Positions 39,527 through 50,069 of a stretch of DNA of 64,000 nt are shown here, one piece after another. Below the pieces are notes generated by a model. That model was not told the DNA's origin. It ran no database searches and worked only from the letters and a program-made list of their open reading frames with translations. Location: positions 17,397 through 81,396 of the forward strand of contig MPUH01000210.1 of the NCBI GenBank assembly GCA_001970955.1, read 5' to 3'. This DNA is from Stentor coeruleus. Its lineage: Eukaryota > Ciliophora > Heterotrichea > Heterotrichida > Stentoridae. Positions within the stretch are counted from its first letter, which is position 1, and the number at the start of each line of letters is the position of its first letter. The translations under genes were made by a program, and so were the position numbers.

Positions 39527-40255
39527 ATGGGGTGTTCTGTAACTAGTTTAGTTTTCCAGCCACCTGGACCAAAAAAACGAGCGCCTTCATATTCGATATA
39601 TCTTGAAACTGAGTCTGGGAATAAAGTTCCAGCTAAATTCTTTAACTTAGGTCGTGAGTATACAATCTTGATGTCTCATGGTAATGCTGAAGATATAAAC
39701 CAAGTTGAAGATTGGGTGAATAAAACTTTGATTCATAGCGTAAATGCTAATGTTATGATATATGAGTACTCAGGGTACTTTAATCGTGATATTGAACCTA
39801 GTGAAGAGTTTGTGTATACTGATGCAGAGGCAGCTTTTGGGTTTTTAGTCAATGTTATAAAAATCCAAACTAAAAAAATTGTCTTGTATGGGAGATCGCT
39901 TGGATCAGGACCATGTTGTTATTTGGCTGAGAAATATGATGTTGGAGGGCTGATATTGCAAACACCACTTAGCTCTATATATAGAGTTATACTTGATTTT
40001 AGGTTTACTCTACCTGGGGATATGTTCCCGAATATTGATCGTATTGGGAAAGTTAGATGCCCGATGCTTATTATTCATGGGACTAGGGATGAAATCGTCC
40101 CAATGCAACACTCTGTCGACCTGTATGAAGCATGCAAAAGCCAACACAAGTACAATTACTATGTAGAAGGAGCTGGACATAATAATATAGAAAGCATAGC
40201 TGGAGGGAAACTATTTGAAAGCATGCAAAATTTCGTAGAGTTTTTAAAAACTTAG
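39527..40255 (+). CDS. ABHD17/ABHD13-like serine hydrolase
   Basis: The product is 242 residues. The start MGCSV is a dual lipidation signal. The hydrolase fold shows SHGNAEDINQ, the nucleophile elbow GRSLGSGP, the Asp in HGTRDEIVP and the His in GAGHNN, a complete triad. LQTPLSSIYRV is typical of the ABHD17 group, which in animals includes depalmitoylases of Ras and PSD-95. The substrate here is not known. Confidence 0.92.
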   Translation: MGCSVTSLVFQPPGPKKRAPSYSIYLETESGNKVPAKFFNLGREYTILMSHGNAEDINQVEDWVNKTLIHSVNANVMIYEYSGYFNRDIEPSEEFVYTDAEAAFGFLVNVIKIQTKKIVLYGRSLGSGPCCYLAEKYDVGGLILQTPLSSIYRVILDFRFTLPGDMFPNIDRIGKVRCPMLIIHGTRDEIVPMQHSVDLYEACKSQHKYNYYVEGAGHNNIESIAGGKLFESMQNFVEFLKT

Positions 40256-40474
40256 ATAACTTATACAATATAAACAAAATCATACATCATTCTATAACTG
40301 TATGATAATAACATAATATAAAAGAAAAATCTCTACATAATTATAATAAAACCCATATAGATTTAAAATATTATATAACAGCATATGATTTAAAGATAAA
40401 AATACTATGAAAATTGACTAGAAAACGCAGGCAATTTATGGAATAAAGATGTATTAAAATATTAATTTAAAACA

Positions 40475-43400
40475 ATGGCAACGCATCTGGAAACTTTGCT
40501 TACCAATCTTCAAATTCCAAAAATAGTTTTGAACCAAATACCACAAACATGTAAGTCTTCACAAGTCACAGGAAGGAAAATAAACAATGGAAGCTATACT
40601 CTTAAATCTAAAAAGGTTGAGAAAATCTACCCTAATGTCATCCTTTTATCGCATTATGTGAAAAAAAAGCCTGAGTCAACAAAATCATTGACTTTTAGAA
40701 AATCCCCAGGCAGGAGTTTGAGTTTGAACAAAATCGTCCCAGAAAAGGAACTTTTTGAAGAAAAATTGAAGTACCCACATTATATATCCCCACCAAGACA
40801 CATGAAAATCAAAAAAGAAAAACACAAACAAGTAAGCCAAATAATTGAAAGCCCACTAAAAAGTCCAAAAAAGTCTTCAATGCTAAAATCTTTATTAACA
40901 GAAAGCTTATGTCGTATATTACAAGAAAAGCAAGAATCATTACGGAAAGAACATGAAGAGAAAATTAGATGCGAGACTAAAAGAGAAAAACTTAAACTTA
41001 CAAACCTAAAGATAAGAAAAAAAAACTCGAAACATAAAAAAAGCTGCGATCTTAAACACCCTAAGCCTTGGGGTGCAAATCAAAGGTTATTCAAAGAGTC
41101 ATCTGATAGTAAATATAGTGATACATGTGAAGCTAGAGTTAAGAATAAAATTGATAGAGAAGGGCTAAGAAGAGAAGGGAGGAAAAATATTGGACTAGAT
41201 CTTTATCCGAACATTCGAATAAAACCGAAAAAAATCGATAAATCCGATGAGCAAATTAAAACCAAGCGCAGTCCTGACCCAAGTATAATTTCCTATATGA
41301 AACAAAAAAGGAAAACAAAACGTGTTGCTGAGTTACAAAGCAAACTAGAAGAAACACTTAAAGAACGTGAAAGAGTCCATGCGCTGATAAAACTCGATAA
41401 AATACGACGAAAAAAAAACCCAACAAAAAAGAAAAAAAAGAAACAACAGAAATCTTACTGGAAAGCTAATGAAGAAAAATCACCTAATAAACCGATTATA
41501 TCAACTGAAAAAAGAGAAAAACATATAACATCAGCTACACAAGATACAAACCGTGAGAACTCAGAAGATCATCGACAATCTATAACTGAAAAACTTAAAG
41601 TACTTAAAGATCGTGTTTTACATACACAAAGTTTGTTAAAAAATCAAGCTGCTACAACAATTCAAAGATGGTTTAGGGCTAATAAACAGAAATTTAGCTC
41701 AATGCAAGTTATGTGTTTTGAAGATTCTTTAGAATCAGGTTCAAAAAGTGATGTAAATTCAGGAGAATGGATTGGAATTGATTTATTGCTTGGTATGCCT
41801 ATAGAGAAAAGTGAGATGGTTCAAAGTTTTGAGAAAAAAATGCAGGAAAGACATTCAGAAATTAAACGAAGGGTGCATTCGTTGGATAATAATGATAGTA
41901 GTGACTTGTTTAAAAATGAAGATTTGGGTGGGTCTAATGAAGTTAGTAATCCAGAATCTTTGATCTCAGTGAAAATTGTTGAAAACGAAGACCCCAAGCC
42001 CAAAACCGCGCATAGAGTGCCCCCTTTAGCCTTAGGGACAATCATTTCTAAAAGTTCAAGCGAACTAGAGTCTAGTTCAAAATATATCCAAAACTCTTTA
42101 CCAAGCGACATAACTCACAAAGAAGAAAACAAAAAAAGTATTAATGAACCCCAAAGCAGTAGCGACAATAAAAGCCAAGTTAATTCCTCAAATTCATTTG
42201 ATTCATTATCCTCTAATCCTTCTAGTCCTTCTCATAGTGAATCTAGTAAAATTATCCGAGAATCATCAAAATCTGAAACTTCAAGTAGCATCGAAAATTC
42301 TTTACATTCATTTCACTCAAACGAATCCGATAATTCGATCAGAACCTGTAAATCTCAATCAACTGATAGGTTAAATAATTTCAATGCTAAATACCCAGAA
42401 ATAACACATAAAATAAGCCCAAGCCCTGAAGATCTTAATATTCAAAGTAAATCTCAACATGTAATAGAACCAGAAAGCCCTGATTCTAGTATAGAAAATA
42501 TAAAAGACCATGAGTTATCATCTGAAGATAGTTCTGAATCTCAAAATCCTGAAAAGATATTAAGAAGTATATTATCAAGAAATCCACCTCCAATGCCTTA
42601 TGTTGTAATAGAAAGGCCAGTTTTTACTTTAATCTCAGAGCCTGGGAGTTCAGATGATGATCCAACTAAAGACCTTGGCTTTTATTCAAACATCAATCCA
42701 GCGACCCCAAAATCAGAAGATAAAACTCCATTATCAGACACAGACTTCCTCAACAATTTCGACCTTAAAATCCTCAATTTAATCCAAGATGAAATCAAAC
42801 TATATCTTGAAACCATACCTTTCAGCACATCAGAAAAACCAGTCAATCCACAAAAATCCTTCATTGAAGAATACCTAAAAAACCTTGAATCTTTTCTCAT
42901 AAAAACCGAAGAAGAAACTTTAGAACTTATAAACACCCCATCATATACCGAACCACTTTTAAAACTTGAAACCCTTCAAACCACTGAAATAGGTAAATTC
43001 CTAAAATACCCAACACTTGAACTTATTCTCCCCCCAGATCTAAGTTCAGACCTTAAAAAACTTTTAAACCCAAATGAAATCCCATCAAAACAAATCTACC
43101 TCCAATTAATATTTGATTGTATAAATGAATCATTAAATCATATAAGACCATTTGGGATTAAAGGTATGCCTGATCCTTGGAGCTTAACATGCTGTACACT
43201 TTATGGTGAAGGGCAATTAAAAGTTGTTATTGAAAAAATAAAAAAAATCTTATATCGCTGGGAATGTGTTCATGCAGGAACATATCCAGATGAAAACTGT
43301 ATAAATGATGATGAGAAATTACAGAAACTTAGAGAAGATAAATTGGCTTTATTTTTATCACAAGGTATACAAGATGATGAGATAAGATGGTTAGAATATG

Positions 43401-43519
43401 AAGAAGAAGAGACTCAAGTGAAAATTGATATGTCTGATTTGGTTTTTGATATTATAGTTGATGAAACTGCAGAGTTACTTAGTGACAATTTTTCAATTTT
43501 TTTAAAGAGAGAAGATTAA
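40475..43519 (+). CDS. Large basic protein with IQ motif and DUF4378/CEP350-like C-terminus
   Basis: The product is 1014 residues. Residues 1-390 are Lys/Arg-rich with charged helices. An IQ motif for calmodulin/centrin binding is near 389-407 (NQAATTIQRWFRANKQKF). Residues about 420-740 are Ser/Asn-rich and probably disordered. The last 250 residues look folded and end EIRWLEYEEEETQVKIDMSDLVFDIIVDETAELL, resembling the ends of plant TRM (DUF4378) proteins and animal CEP350, which recruit FOP/TON1 proteins to centrosomes or microtubule arrays. A basal-body role is plausible for a ciliate, but the match is by eye. Confidence 0.75.
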   Translation: MATHLETLLTNLQIPKIVLNQIPQTCKSSQVTGRKINNGSYTLKSKKVEKIYPNVILLSHYVKKKPESTKSLTFRKSPGRSLSLNKIVPEKELFEEKLKYPHYISPPRHMKIKKEKHKQVSQIIESPLKSPKKSSMLKSLLTESLCRILQEKQESLRKEHEEKIRCETKREKLKLTNLKIRKKNSKHKKSCDLKHPKPWGANQRLFKESSDSKYSDTCEARVKNKIDREGLRREGRKNIGLDLYPNIRIKPKKIDKSDEQIKTKRSPDPSIISYMKQKRKTKRVAELQSKLEETLKERERVHALIKLDKIRRKKNPTKKKKKKQQKSYWKANEEKSPNKPIISTEKREKHITSATQDTNRENSEDHRQSITEKLKVLKDRVLHTQSLLKNQAATTIQRWFRANKQKFSSMQVMCFEDSLESGSKSDVNSGEWIGIDLLLGMPIEKSEMVQSFEKKMQERHSEIKRRVHSLDNNDSSDLFKNEDLGGSNEVSNPESLISVKIVENEDPKPKTAHRVPPLALGTIISKSSSELESSSKYIQNSLPSDITHKEENKKSINEPQSSSDNKSQVNSSNSFDSLSSNPSSPSHSESSKIIRESSKSETSSSIENSLHSFHSNESDNSIRTCKSQSTDRLNNFNAKYPEITHKISPSPEDLNIQSKSQHVIEPESPDSSIENIKDHELSSEDSSESQNPEKILRSILSRNPPPMPYVVIERPVFTLISEPGSSDDDPTKDLGFYSNINPATPKSEDKTPLSDTDFLNNFDLKILNLIQDEIKLYLETIPFSTSEKPVNPQKSFIEEYLKNLESFLIKTEEETLELINTPSYTEPLLKLETLQTTEIGKFLKYPTLELILPPDLSSDLKKLLNPNEIPSKQIYLQLIFDCINESLNHIRPFGIKGMPDPWSLTCCTLYGEGQLKVVIEKIKKILYRWECVHAGTYPDENCINDDEKLQKLREDKLALFLSQGIQDDEIRWLEYEEEETQVKIDMSDLVFDIIVDETAELLSDNFSIFLKRED

Positions 43520-43545
43520 ATATAATAATGATTAAATATGATTAA

Positions 43546-44808
43546 TCATACAAGTTTACTTGATGAAAAGTCCCCAGGAGAAAATATACTGTTTTTCTGG
43601 AGTTTTGAAGACTTTTTATAAGAGTTAGTAACTTTTTTTTTTATTGATGACCTTGTTGTAGTTAAAAGGCTTATGAGTTTTCTAGTTTTTTCTCTTGTAC
43701 TTAATTGTATTGGGCCAAGGATTTCTTTTGTACCGGAAAATGATGGACGAGGGGTTAGGCTATCAAAACCTTCAGCTGCTCTTATTGATAGGATTTGGTT
43801 TTTGGATTCAAGTTCACTAGCTCGGGACTCAAGTTCGGTTTCTCTTTTGCTTAGGATTTTGATTTTTGATAAAGAGTTATCGAAATAGTATTTGATTTTA
43901 TCACATTCAGATTGTTGGGTTTTTATATTTTTTTTCAGTTCTTCGATTGTTTTTTCTTGTTCGAGGATTTTTGAAGATTTCTCGTCGTCGAGGTTTTGCA
44001 GTTCGAATATTCGCCGTTTTTGTGAAGCGTTTTGTAGATGCATTTGTCTTATGGTTTCTTCGTTTTCTGATATACTCTGCTCATATTTACGTTTTTGGAG
44101 ATTGCAGTGTTCAAGCTGGGCTTTTAAAGATTTCATATCTTTGTCACGAATTTCTAATGGTTTTGTTATGTTTTCTTGTATATAATTTTCAAGTTCAATA
44201 ATCTTATCGTTTTTTGCATTGATTTCTTGATTAAGTCCTGTTTATTTCTTACTTGTTTCACTGTTAATTTTATCTTCTGCGAGGTTTACTAAAGTATTTC
44301 TTGTTTTTAATAGAATTTCATTTGCGCATTCCATAACATAAAAATATGGAATAAATGAGTCTTCTAATGCTGATTCAGTATAGGATTTATACATGATATT
44401 TAGATATTCTTTATCAATTTTTGCTTTGTTTATAAAAAGTCCATAGTGGATTATTTCGACTATTGTTTTCATTTCTTTAGAGAAAAAACTGTCTTGGTCT
44501 GAACAGAGTTTTAAGGTGTTGTAGGAGTATTTAAGTTTTTCTATAAGATTGGTTGATGAAGAGATACTGGATATGTTTTCAGTAAGGTCTTTTTTAAGCT
44601 TTAGTGAAGGGGAACTGTATTTTAGGTTAAGGCTTTCGATGGATTTACTTTGTTTTATTGAAACTGGACTGAGATTGTGATATTGCCTTGGAGATATTTG
44701 TGGGCTTTTAAATTTCAGCCTGGACGTCATCTGTTCCTTAAATATTAATCGAGTTTTCCTTTCAGGAGATAAATGCTCACTCCCTACTCTTTTTTTCCAA
44801 TCTCCCAT
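43546..44808 (-). CDS. Coiled-coil protein, one 15-nt intron
   Basis: Exons 44808-44253 and 44237-43546 give 415 residues. The N-terminal 190 residues are basic, Ser-rich and helical. From about 190 to 350 there is a long coiled coil (NAKNDKIIELENYIQENI..MKSLKAQLEHCNLQKRKYE..). The tail is basic and Ser/Thr-rich. No catalytic domain is seen. It ends with TGA, the only TGA stop among the genes here. Its stop is 26 bases from the stop of the convergent CEP350-like gene. Confidence 0.88.
44238..44252 (-). other. 15-nt intron GTAAGAAATAAACAG
   Basis: Phase 1; removal joins ..KINSET to RLNQEINAKND. A is at position 10. The in-frame stop when retained is TAA at positions 9-11. Confidence 0.92.
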
Positions 44809-45096
44809 TATAATACTTCAATATTGCTAAATACTTTAACCTTAAAATAACATAAGAAAAACTAAATCGTATTTCAAAACAAAAAATATATACTATAATT
44901 ATTATAATATCCCTTAATCTTTATTTTATATAAAATTATTATAAGCTAGGTTTATAAGTAAATAAACAATAAAGTCATACAATCCTAACTATAAAATTGT
45001 ATTTCCCATAATTATGTCTTTACTATTTAAGTTTTATTTAGACAAACTTAGTTTTAATCAAAACCCATAATTTTTAGTATAAAATTATGTCTATAA

Positions 45097-46056
45097 ATGG
45101 AAGAAATCTCATTCGAAATCCCACATGCAGATCATAATATTATCGACTTAGAAACAGAACCAAAAATTGATAAGGTAATAGAAGCGATTAAATGGATGTC
45201 TGAATATTTGAGCAAAGAAAAATATATTTCATCCCAAAACTCTCAGTTTGTCCAAGAAATTTCAAATGTAAACTCCTTATTAAATAACCGTCTAGACTTT
45301 CTCATCGATGAATTCAAATGCAAAAAATGCTTTAATAAACAAGTTGAATATGTGACTCATTGTGGTCATGGATTCTGTATGTCTTGTCTTCAAGAGTATA
45401 TAGATAATCAAACCATGAGTAAAATTATCCTTAATGAGCTAGAATCCAAAAACCAAATAATTTCAGCTTCATGTCCAATCTGCCAAACCACATTTTCTAT
45501 ATCAGACCTGGAAAAAATCTTCCCAGACCTCAACAAATATATAGAAGCCTCTAAAAAGCGATATATTTCATTATCTTTATCTTTAAATTCCTTTTTCAAT
45601 TGCCTTAATTGTAAAAAAACTCGTGGCAAAGCCCTAAGCATTCAAGGAATTTGTATAGATTATTGCTTGGAGTGTATAAAAATACAGATTCTCAATGAAA
45701 AAATATTTCATTGCAAAAAGTGCCAAGCGGATTATAATAACGATGAAGTTTTATGTAAGAAATTCAAATGTGAGGGTTGTAAAATGTTGATGTTTTATAT
45801 TGGAGATAATATGCAAGAAATATGTAAAAATTATATACTTTGCGCTTCTTGTGCGGTTATTGCTATTGATAAAGTAAAATGTCCTTGTTTAATTCATGAT
45901 TTAGAATTAGAGAAGAAGGTTGAAATTGCTAATAGTTTATTTAGGGTGTGTGAAATGTGTGAAAATGAGTTTGATTTGAATAAATTCGAGAAGAAAAGAT
46001 GTTGTTTGAAGTGGGTGTGCACTAATTGTTATAGGAATAAAAAGTGTTGTGTTTAG
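45097..46056 (+). CDS. RING-finger protein with further Cys-rich modules
   Basis: The product is 319 residues. A C3HC4-type RING spans about 72-140: CKKCFNK..VTHCGHGFCMSCLQEY..CPICQTTF. After it come about 12 further CxxC pairs (CLNCKK, CLECIK, CKKCQ, CEGCK, CASCA, CEMCEN, CCLKWVCTNC), suggesting additional zinc sites like IBR/RING2 of RBR ligases, but the spacing is not canonical. It probably acts as a ubiquitin ligase; substrate not known. Confidence 0.82.
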   Translation: MEEISFEIPHADHNIIDLETEPKIDKVIEAIKWMSEYLSKEKYISSQNSQFVQEISNVNSLLNNRLDFLIDEFKCKKCFNKQVEYVTHCGHGFCMSCLQEYIDNQTMSKIILNELESKNQIISASCPICQTTFSISDLEKIFPDLNKYIEASKKRYISLSLSLNSFFNCLNCKKTRGKALSIQGICIDYCLECIKIQILNEKIFHCKKCQADYNNDEVLCKKFKCEGCKMLMFYIGDNMQEICKNYILCASCAVIAIDKVKCPCLIHDLELEKKVEIANSLFRVCEMCENEFDLNKFEKKRCCLKWVCTNCYRNKKCCV

Positions 46057-46648
46057 ATAGGGTGATAATTATGGGGTTTTTAAGTTTTTTATAGTTTTTT
46101 GGGAGAATGCTTTTATTGTAGGCTTTAGGGCTACAAATGCGGTTTTTGTTGATTTTTTTGGTTAAAATATGCCTTTTTTTTTGATAGGAATTGATAGTTT
46201 TTCATGAAACCTTGGATGAATTTATAAGAACACAAAAGACATTTTCTCAAATTCATAATATTATCATAAATTATTTATTTCAAACCAACTTTTCCCCTTT
46301 CCAAATCATATCCCCAACTACCCTTACAATCCCTAACACCCTAATTTACCCTTTCATCATATAATCAACGAGCCTAAAACTTACAAAAAATAATAAAATA
46401 AAACCTCCCTTTTACTTTATATACCTTCTCCTAAATCTTATTTTCATTACAACCCGCCATTCTAATTCTCAACCCATCTAAAACTAAAGCTCTTTTTATC
46501 CTAAACTCCAAATCTTCTAAATCTCATAAATCTTCCAAATACACCCACCTAATAAATTCCCCTCCTCCAAAACTTTAAGCCTATTCTAAAAACAGCATCA
46601 CCTACTAACCTCATCAATTCATATAAAACCCAAAAATTGTGATTATAA
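46057..46648. other. Intergenic with trailer-to-leader skew switch
   Basis: It lies between two plus-strand genes. The first 180 or so bases are G/T-rich; from about 46240 to the next start the plus strand is C-rich and nearly G-free. No gene is seen. Confidence 0.65.
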
Positions 46649-48943
46649 ATGGAACTAACCATAAAAGTCCTTCAAAACGATATAGTCTCAGGTAACACTT
46701 TAACTATCATAATCGAACCCTCAAATACAGTACTTGATCTAAAAAATGCTATATCCTCAATAACTCATTGTGAAATTTCCTATATGCGTATTCTGATGCT
46801 CAAAGATTTCAACGAAATTTTGCTTACTGACGATAATCTTTTACAAAACTATGACATAAACCCAAATTCTAAACTCATGTTAGACATTTTCAGTATAATT
46901 TCCTTACAAGAACTTGAAGTCCGAGAAAGAATAAGCTTAAAAAAAGAATCCTCAGAACAACAGCAACCCCTTCCACAAAAAGACTGGCTCGGGCTTATAG
47001 TTGAGAAAATCAAAATTGGGAGTTTAACTGGGATGCTACAAATAATCGGCGAATACGAACGAGAAAAAGCAGGTAATCTTATAGAAGAAGATGATGATTT
47101 ATTATCAATGTGCACATCTGATGGTTCTACACCTTTGCATTATGCATGTGCTCTTGGTCATTCTAATATAGTCCAACTTCTTGTAGCTCGTCAAGTTAAC
47201 CCTAATCGTGAAAACTCAGACCATTTTACCCCTTTAATGTTAGGATGTAAAGAAAAACATATAGAATGTGTTAGATCTTTACTTAAACATCCAAGAATAC
47301 AAGTTAATAAAATGACTGAAGAACAAAATTCTGCTTTGCATAAAGCATGTAAATCTGGTGTTGCGATAATTGTTCAGATGCTTATAGAACATAAAGCTAG
47401 TATGATATTAGAGGATCAGAATATGATGATACCTTTACAATATGCAACTTCTAATGAGATTTTTGATCTGATTCCAAGATATATGGGAGAAATCGAGTTA
47501 CAAAAAGTTCGTGGGGAGTATAAGAAAATGACTGCTGAATCAATGGAAGGGGATTTGTATTTAACTGGAGATTTAATGATACATGATAAATTATTATATG
47601 TTGCTTTAGATACAGAAACCGGGAATTTTATGTGTTTTAACGACAAAAACGATTGGGAAAAAGGGGGAAGGCCTTTGGTGCATATAAAAATTGCCTTGAT
47701 TTGGGATGTGAAATATAGTGTGGGTTTACCTTTTGGGAACAAAGATGCGGAGTGTTTTACTTTAAAAACAAGAGAAGGGAATTTTAAATTTTATTCTAAT
47801 GACAAAGATACTATTGAAGAATGGATTGACGCTATTACAAAAGGAATTGAGTATTGCCAGGTTAATAAGATAGGGCTTAGTCATAGTATCAGTGTTATTG
47901 GGTTTAATAATGAAATAAGTGAAGATGTGCTTATGAAAAACCATTTAGATCAAGATCGGGTTATAAATTTCAGATCTTTTACTGTATTAGAAGAAATTGG
48001 TAGTGGGAGTTTCGGTAAAGTGTATAAGGTTATAAAAAATGATACAAAACAAGTATTTGCTTTAAAACAATTAAACAAAGAATTCCTTATAAAACAAAAA
48101 CAACTAAAATACGCAATAGGTGAATGTAAAATCCTCGCATATCTCAACCACCCTTTTATTATAAAACTAAACTATGCGTTCCAAACACCTAAAAACTTAT
48201 ACATGGTCTTAGATTATTGCCCAAATGGAGATCTTATGACCCATTTAGGTGAAAAATCCCGTTTTCCTGAAAGTGTTGCTAAGTTTTATATCGCTGAAAT
48301 CATTTTAGCTATTGAATATTTACATACTTTAGATATAGTTTATCGTGATTTAAAGCCTGAAAATATTTTATTAGATCGAGCTGGGCATATAAGACTTGCT
48401 GATTTTGGTTTAGCTAAAGAAAATGTTAATCCTTTAAACCCAGCCATGTCTTTTTGTGGTTCACCAGCTTATCTTGCCCCTGAACTGTTATCAAAAACTG
48501 GATCTGAAAAATCTGCTGATGTTTATGGGATTGGAGCGATTTTGTTTGAGTTACTATGTGGAATGCCACCTTTTTATTCGGATAATATTAAAGAACTCTT
48601 TAGGAATATTAAAAGAGGTATGTTGCAGTTTCCGAAAATTGTTAAAAATGAAGCACAAGATATTATGAGACAACTTATGAATAAAGATCCAAATAAAAGA
48701 CCTAAACTTAGTCAGGTTAAAAGTCATGTTTTTTTTAAGGATATTAATTGGGAAGAACTTGAGATGAAAGTTATGAAACCTCCAAGGTTGGGAAGTAAAT
48801 GGGTGCAGATGGATGATTATTCGGAAAAAGTGGCAAATCCAATGGCGAATCAGTTTATTGAAGATGAAGATTATTTGGAAGGAAGTTTAGATCAGGTTGC
48901 GGATTTCAACTTTTCGAGATCGTCTGCGAGTTATTTAGGATAA
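46649..48943 (+). CDS. Ubiquitin-like - ankyrin - PH - AGC kinase protein
   Basis: The product is 764 residues. Residues 1-85 form a ubiquitin-like fold (MELTIKVLQNDIV..VLDLKNAISS..LLQNYDINPNSKLML). Ankyrin repeats follow at about 150-290 (DGSTPLHYACALGHSNIVQLLV, NSALHKACKSGVAIIVQMLI). A PH domain is at about 296-395 (MEGDLYLTGD..EEWIDAITKGI). The AGC kinase at about 440-700 is complete: IGSGSFGKV, FALKQLNK, YRDLKPEN, LADFGLAK, FCGSPAYLAPELL. The tail ends with a hydrophobic-motif-like FNFSRSSASYL. YRD in place of HRD is normal for Akt-like kinases. The PH domain suggests phosphoinositide recruitment. The four-domain order is unusual. Confidence 0.94.
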   Translation: MELTIKVLQNDIVSGNTLTIIIEPSNTVLDLKNAISSITHCEISYMRILMLKDFNEILLTDDNLLQNYDINPNSKLMLDIFSIISLQELEVRERISLKKESSEQQQPLPQKDWLGLIVEKIKIGSLTGMLQIIGEYEREKAGNLIEEDDDLLSMCTSDGSTPLHYACALGHSNIVQLLVARQVNPNRENSDHFTPLMLGCKEKHIECVRSLLKHPRIQVNKMTEEQNSALHKACKSGVAIIVQMLIEHKASMILEDQNMMIPLQYATSNEIFDLIPRYMGEIELQKVRGEYKKMTAESMEGDLYLTGDLMIHDKLLYVALDTETGNFMCFNDKNDWEKGGRPLVHIKIALIWDVKYSVGLPFGNKDAECFTLKTREGNFKFYSNDKDTIEEWIDAITKGIEYCQVNKIGLSHSISVIGFNNEISEDVLMKNHLDQDRVINFRSFTVLEEIGSGSFGKVYKVIKNDTKQVFALKQLNKEFLIKQKQLKYAIGECKILAYLNHPFIIKLNYAFQTPKNLYMVLDYCPNGDLMTHLGEKSRFPESVAKFYIAEIILAIEYLHTLDIVYRDLKPENILLDRAGHIRLADFGLAKENVNPLNPAMSFCGSPAYLAPELLSKTGSEKSADVYGIGAILFELLCGMPPFYSDNIKELFRNIKRGMLQFPKIVKNEAQDIMRQLMNKDPNKRPKLSQVKSHVFFKDINWEELEMKVMKPPRLGSKWVQMDDYSEKVANPMANQFIEDEDYLEGSLDQVADFNFSRSSASYLG

Positions 48944-49454
48944 TAATGTAGAATAAATTAAAGGATGAGATAAGGTGTGAAGAGATGATAAGGAAAGTAG
49001 TGGATGGGTGAATTATAAATAAAAGGTGGGTCTTATTGAAAATAAGTTGGTAGTTTTTTTTCTGAGATGCCTAATAAGAATTTATTATTTAAGTTTATAT
49101 AATATCAAAATTCATAGTGTTGTCATTTTTAACATTTTATCACTCTTCTTATTGTAATTATATGCAAACATTTTCCTGCTCGCATATTTTTTATAGTCCT
49201 CCTAAATAGTCATTAAAACAAAATAATATTCCATCAAAACAACTACCTTAAAAAAAACTCGCATCACCTTCAATACACTTAATCATACAAAATGATCATC
49301 TCCTTCTCTATACTCACAAACCCATAAAAACCTCTTATCCATCAACTCTACCTTCCCTAAAACCCTCCAGCCATGCTCTTTCCCAAAAGCCTAACTCTTT
49401 CATCAGTTAAAATACTTAACTTTTAACTTAAAAACATATTTTATAATTAAATCT
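48944..49454. other. Intergenic with trailer-to-leader skew switch
   Basis: G-rich to about 49075, then C-rich and G-poor up to the next start. No gene is seen. Confidence 0.6.
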
Positions 49455-50069
49455 ATGCGACCCACAGATTTACATTTCCGAAGTCCTCGAGAAAAAACAG
49501 CTGAATTTCTCTACCCAACTCTAACATCAGATGGCCGTCGTATCCCATTAATAAAAAAATCCAGTCATAAAGGTTCATTTTCTCATTCAACACGTTTTCC
49601 TGACTATGAATTTAACGCAAGAAAAACAGGATATCGAGTAGGGCCAGGGGCATATGAATTAAACCAATCCTCAATAGGTAAAGCTCCAATAAAAGGTACC
49701 CCTATGTATCATAAGAATCATGGAGGTAAAGATTATACAAACAATGCCTATATATATGTAGGTAATAGTGTTATTTATGATCCAGGACTAGTAAATAAAT
49801 CTCAATCTGCATGTCCTCAAACAGAATGTTTAGTTGATCCAACTCAAGTTACAAAAAATGTATCAACTTCAGTTAGTAAAAGTAGAAGAAGTATTCAAGA
49901 AACTACTGATTCATTTAAAAGAGTGCCTTGGTATAAGAAATACTTCTCGCCACAAGGAGATGATAAGCCTGGGGATATGTCTAGCAGCTATTTTAGTAAT
50001 GATTCAAGAAAAGGGAATAAATTTCAACACATTGCTAGAATATTAAAGAACTCACCTAAGTTTGAATAG
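49455..50069 (+). CDS. SHIPPO/STPGR-like protein, probable axonemal or cortical microtubule protein
   Basis: The product is 204 residues. It has a GPGAYEL motif (residues about 63-69), preceded by a TRFPDYEF stretch, as in ODF3/SHIPPO proteins, whose STPGPGAY repeats bind inside ciliary microtubules. Only one good repeat is present. The rest is basic and Ser/Asn-rich. No enzyme domain is seen. Assignment rests on one motif. Confidence 0.6.
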   Translation: MRPTDLHFRSPREKTAEFLYPTLTSDGRRIPLIKKSSHKGSFSHSTRFPDYEFNARKTGYRVGPGAYELNQSSIGKAPIKGTPMYHKNHGGKDYTNNAYIYVGNSVIYDPGLVNKSQSACPQTECLVDPTQVTKNVSTSVSKSRRSIQETTDSFKRVPWYKKYFSPQGDDKPGDMSSSYFSNDSRKGNKFQHIARILKNSPKFE

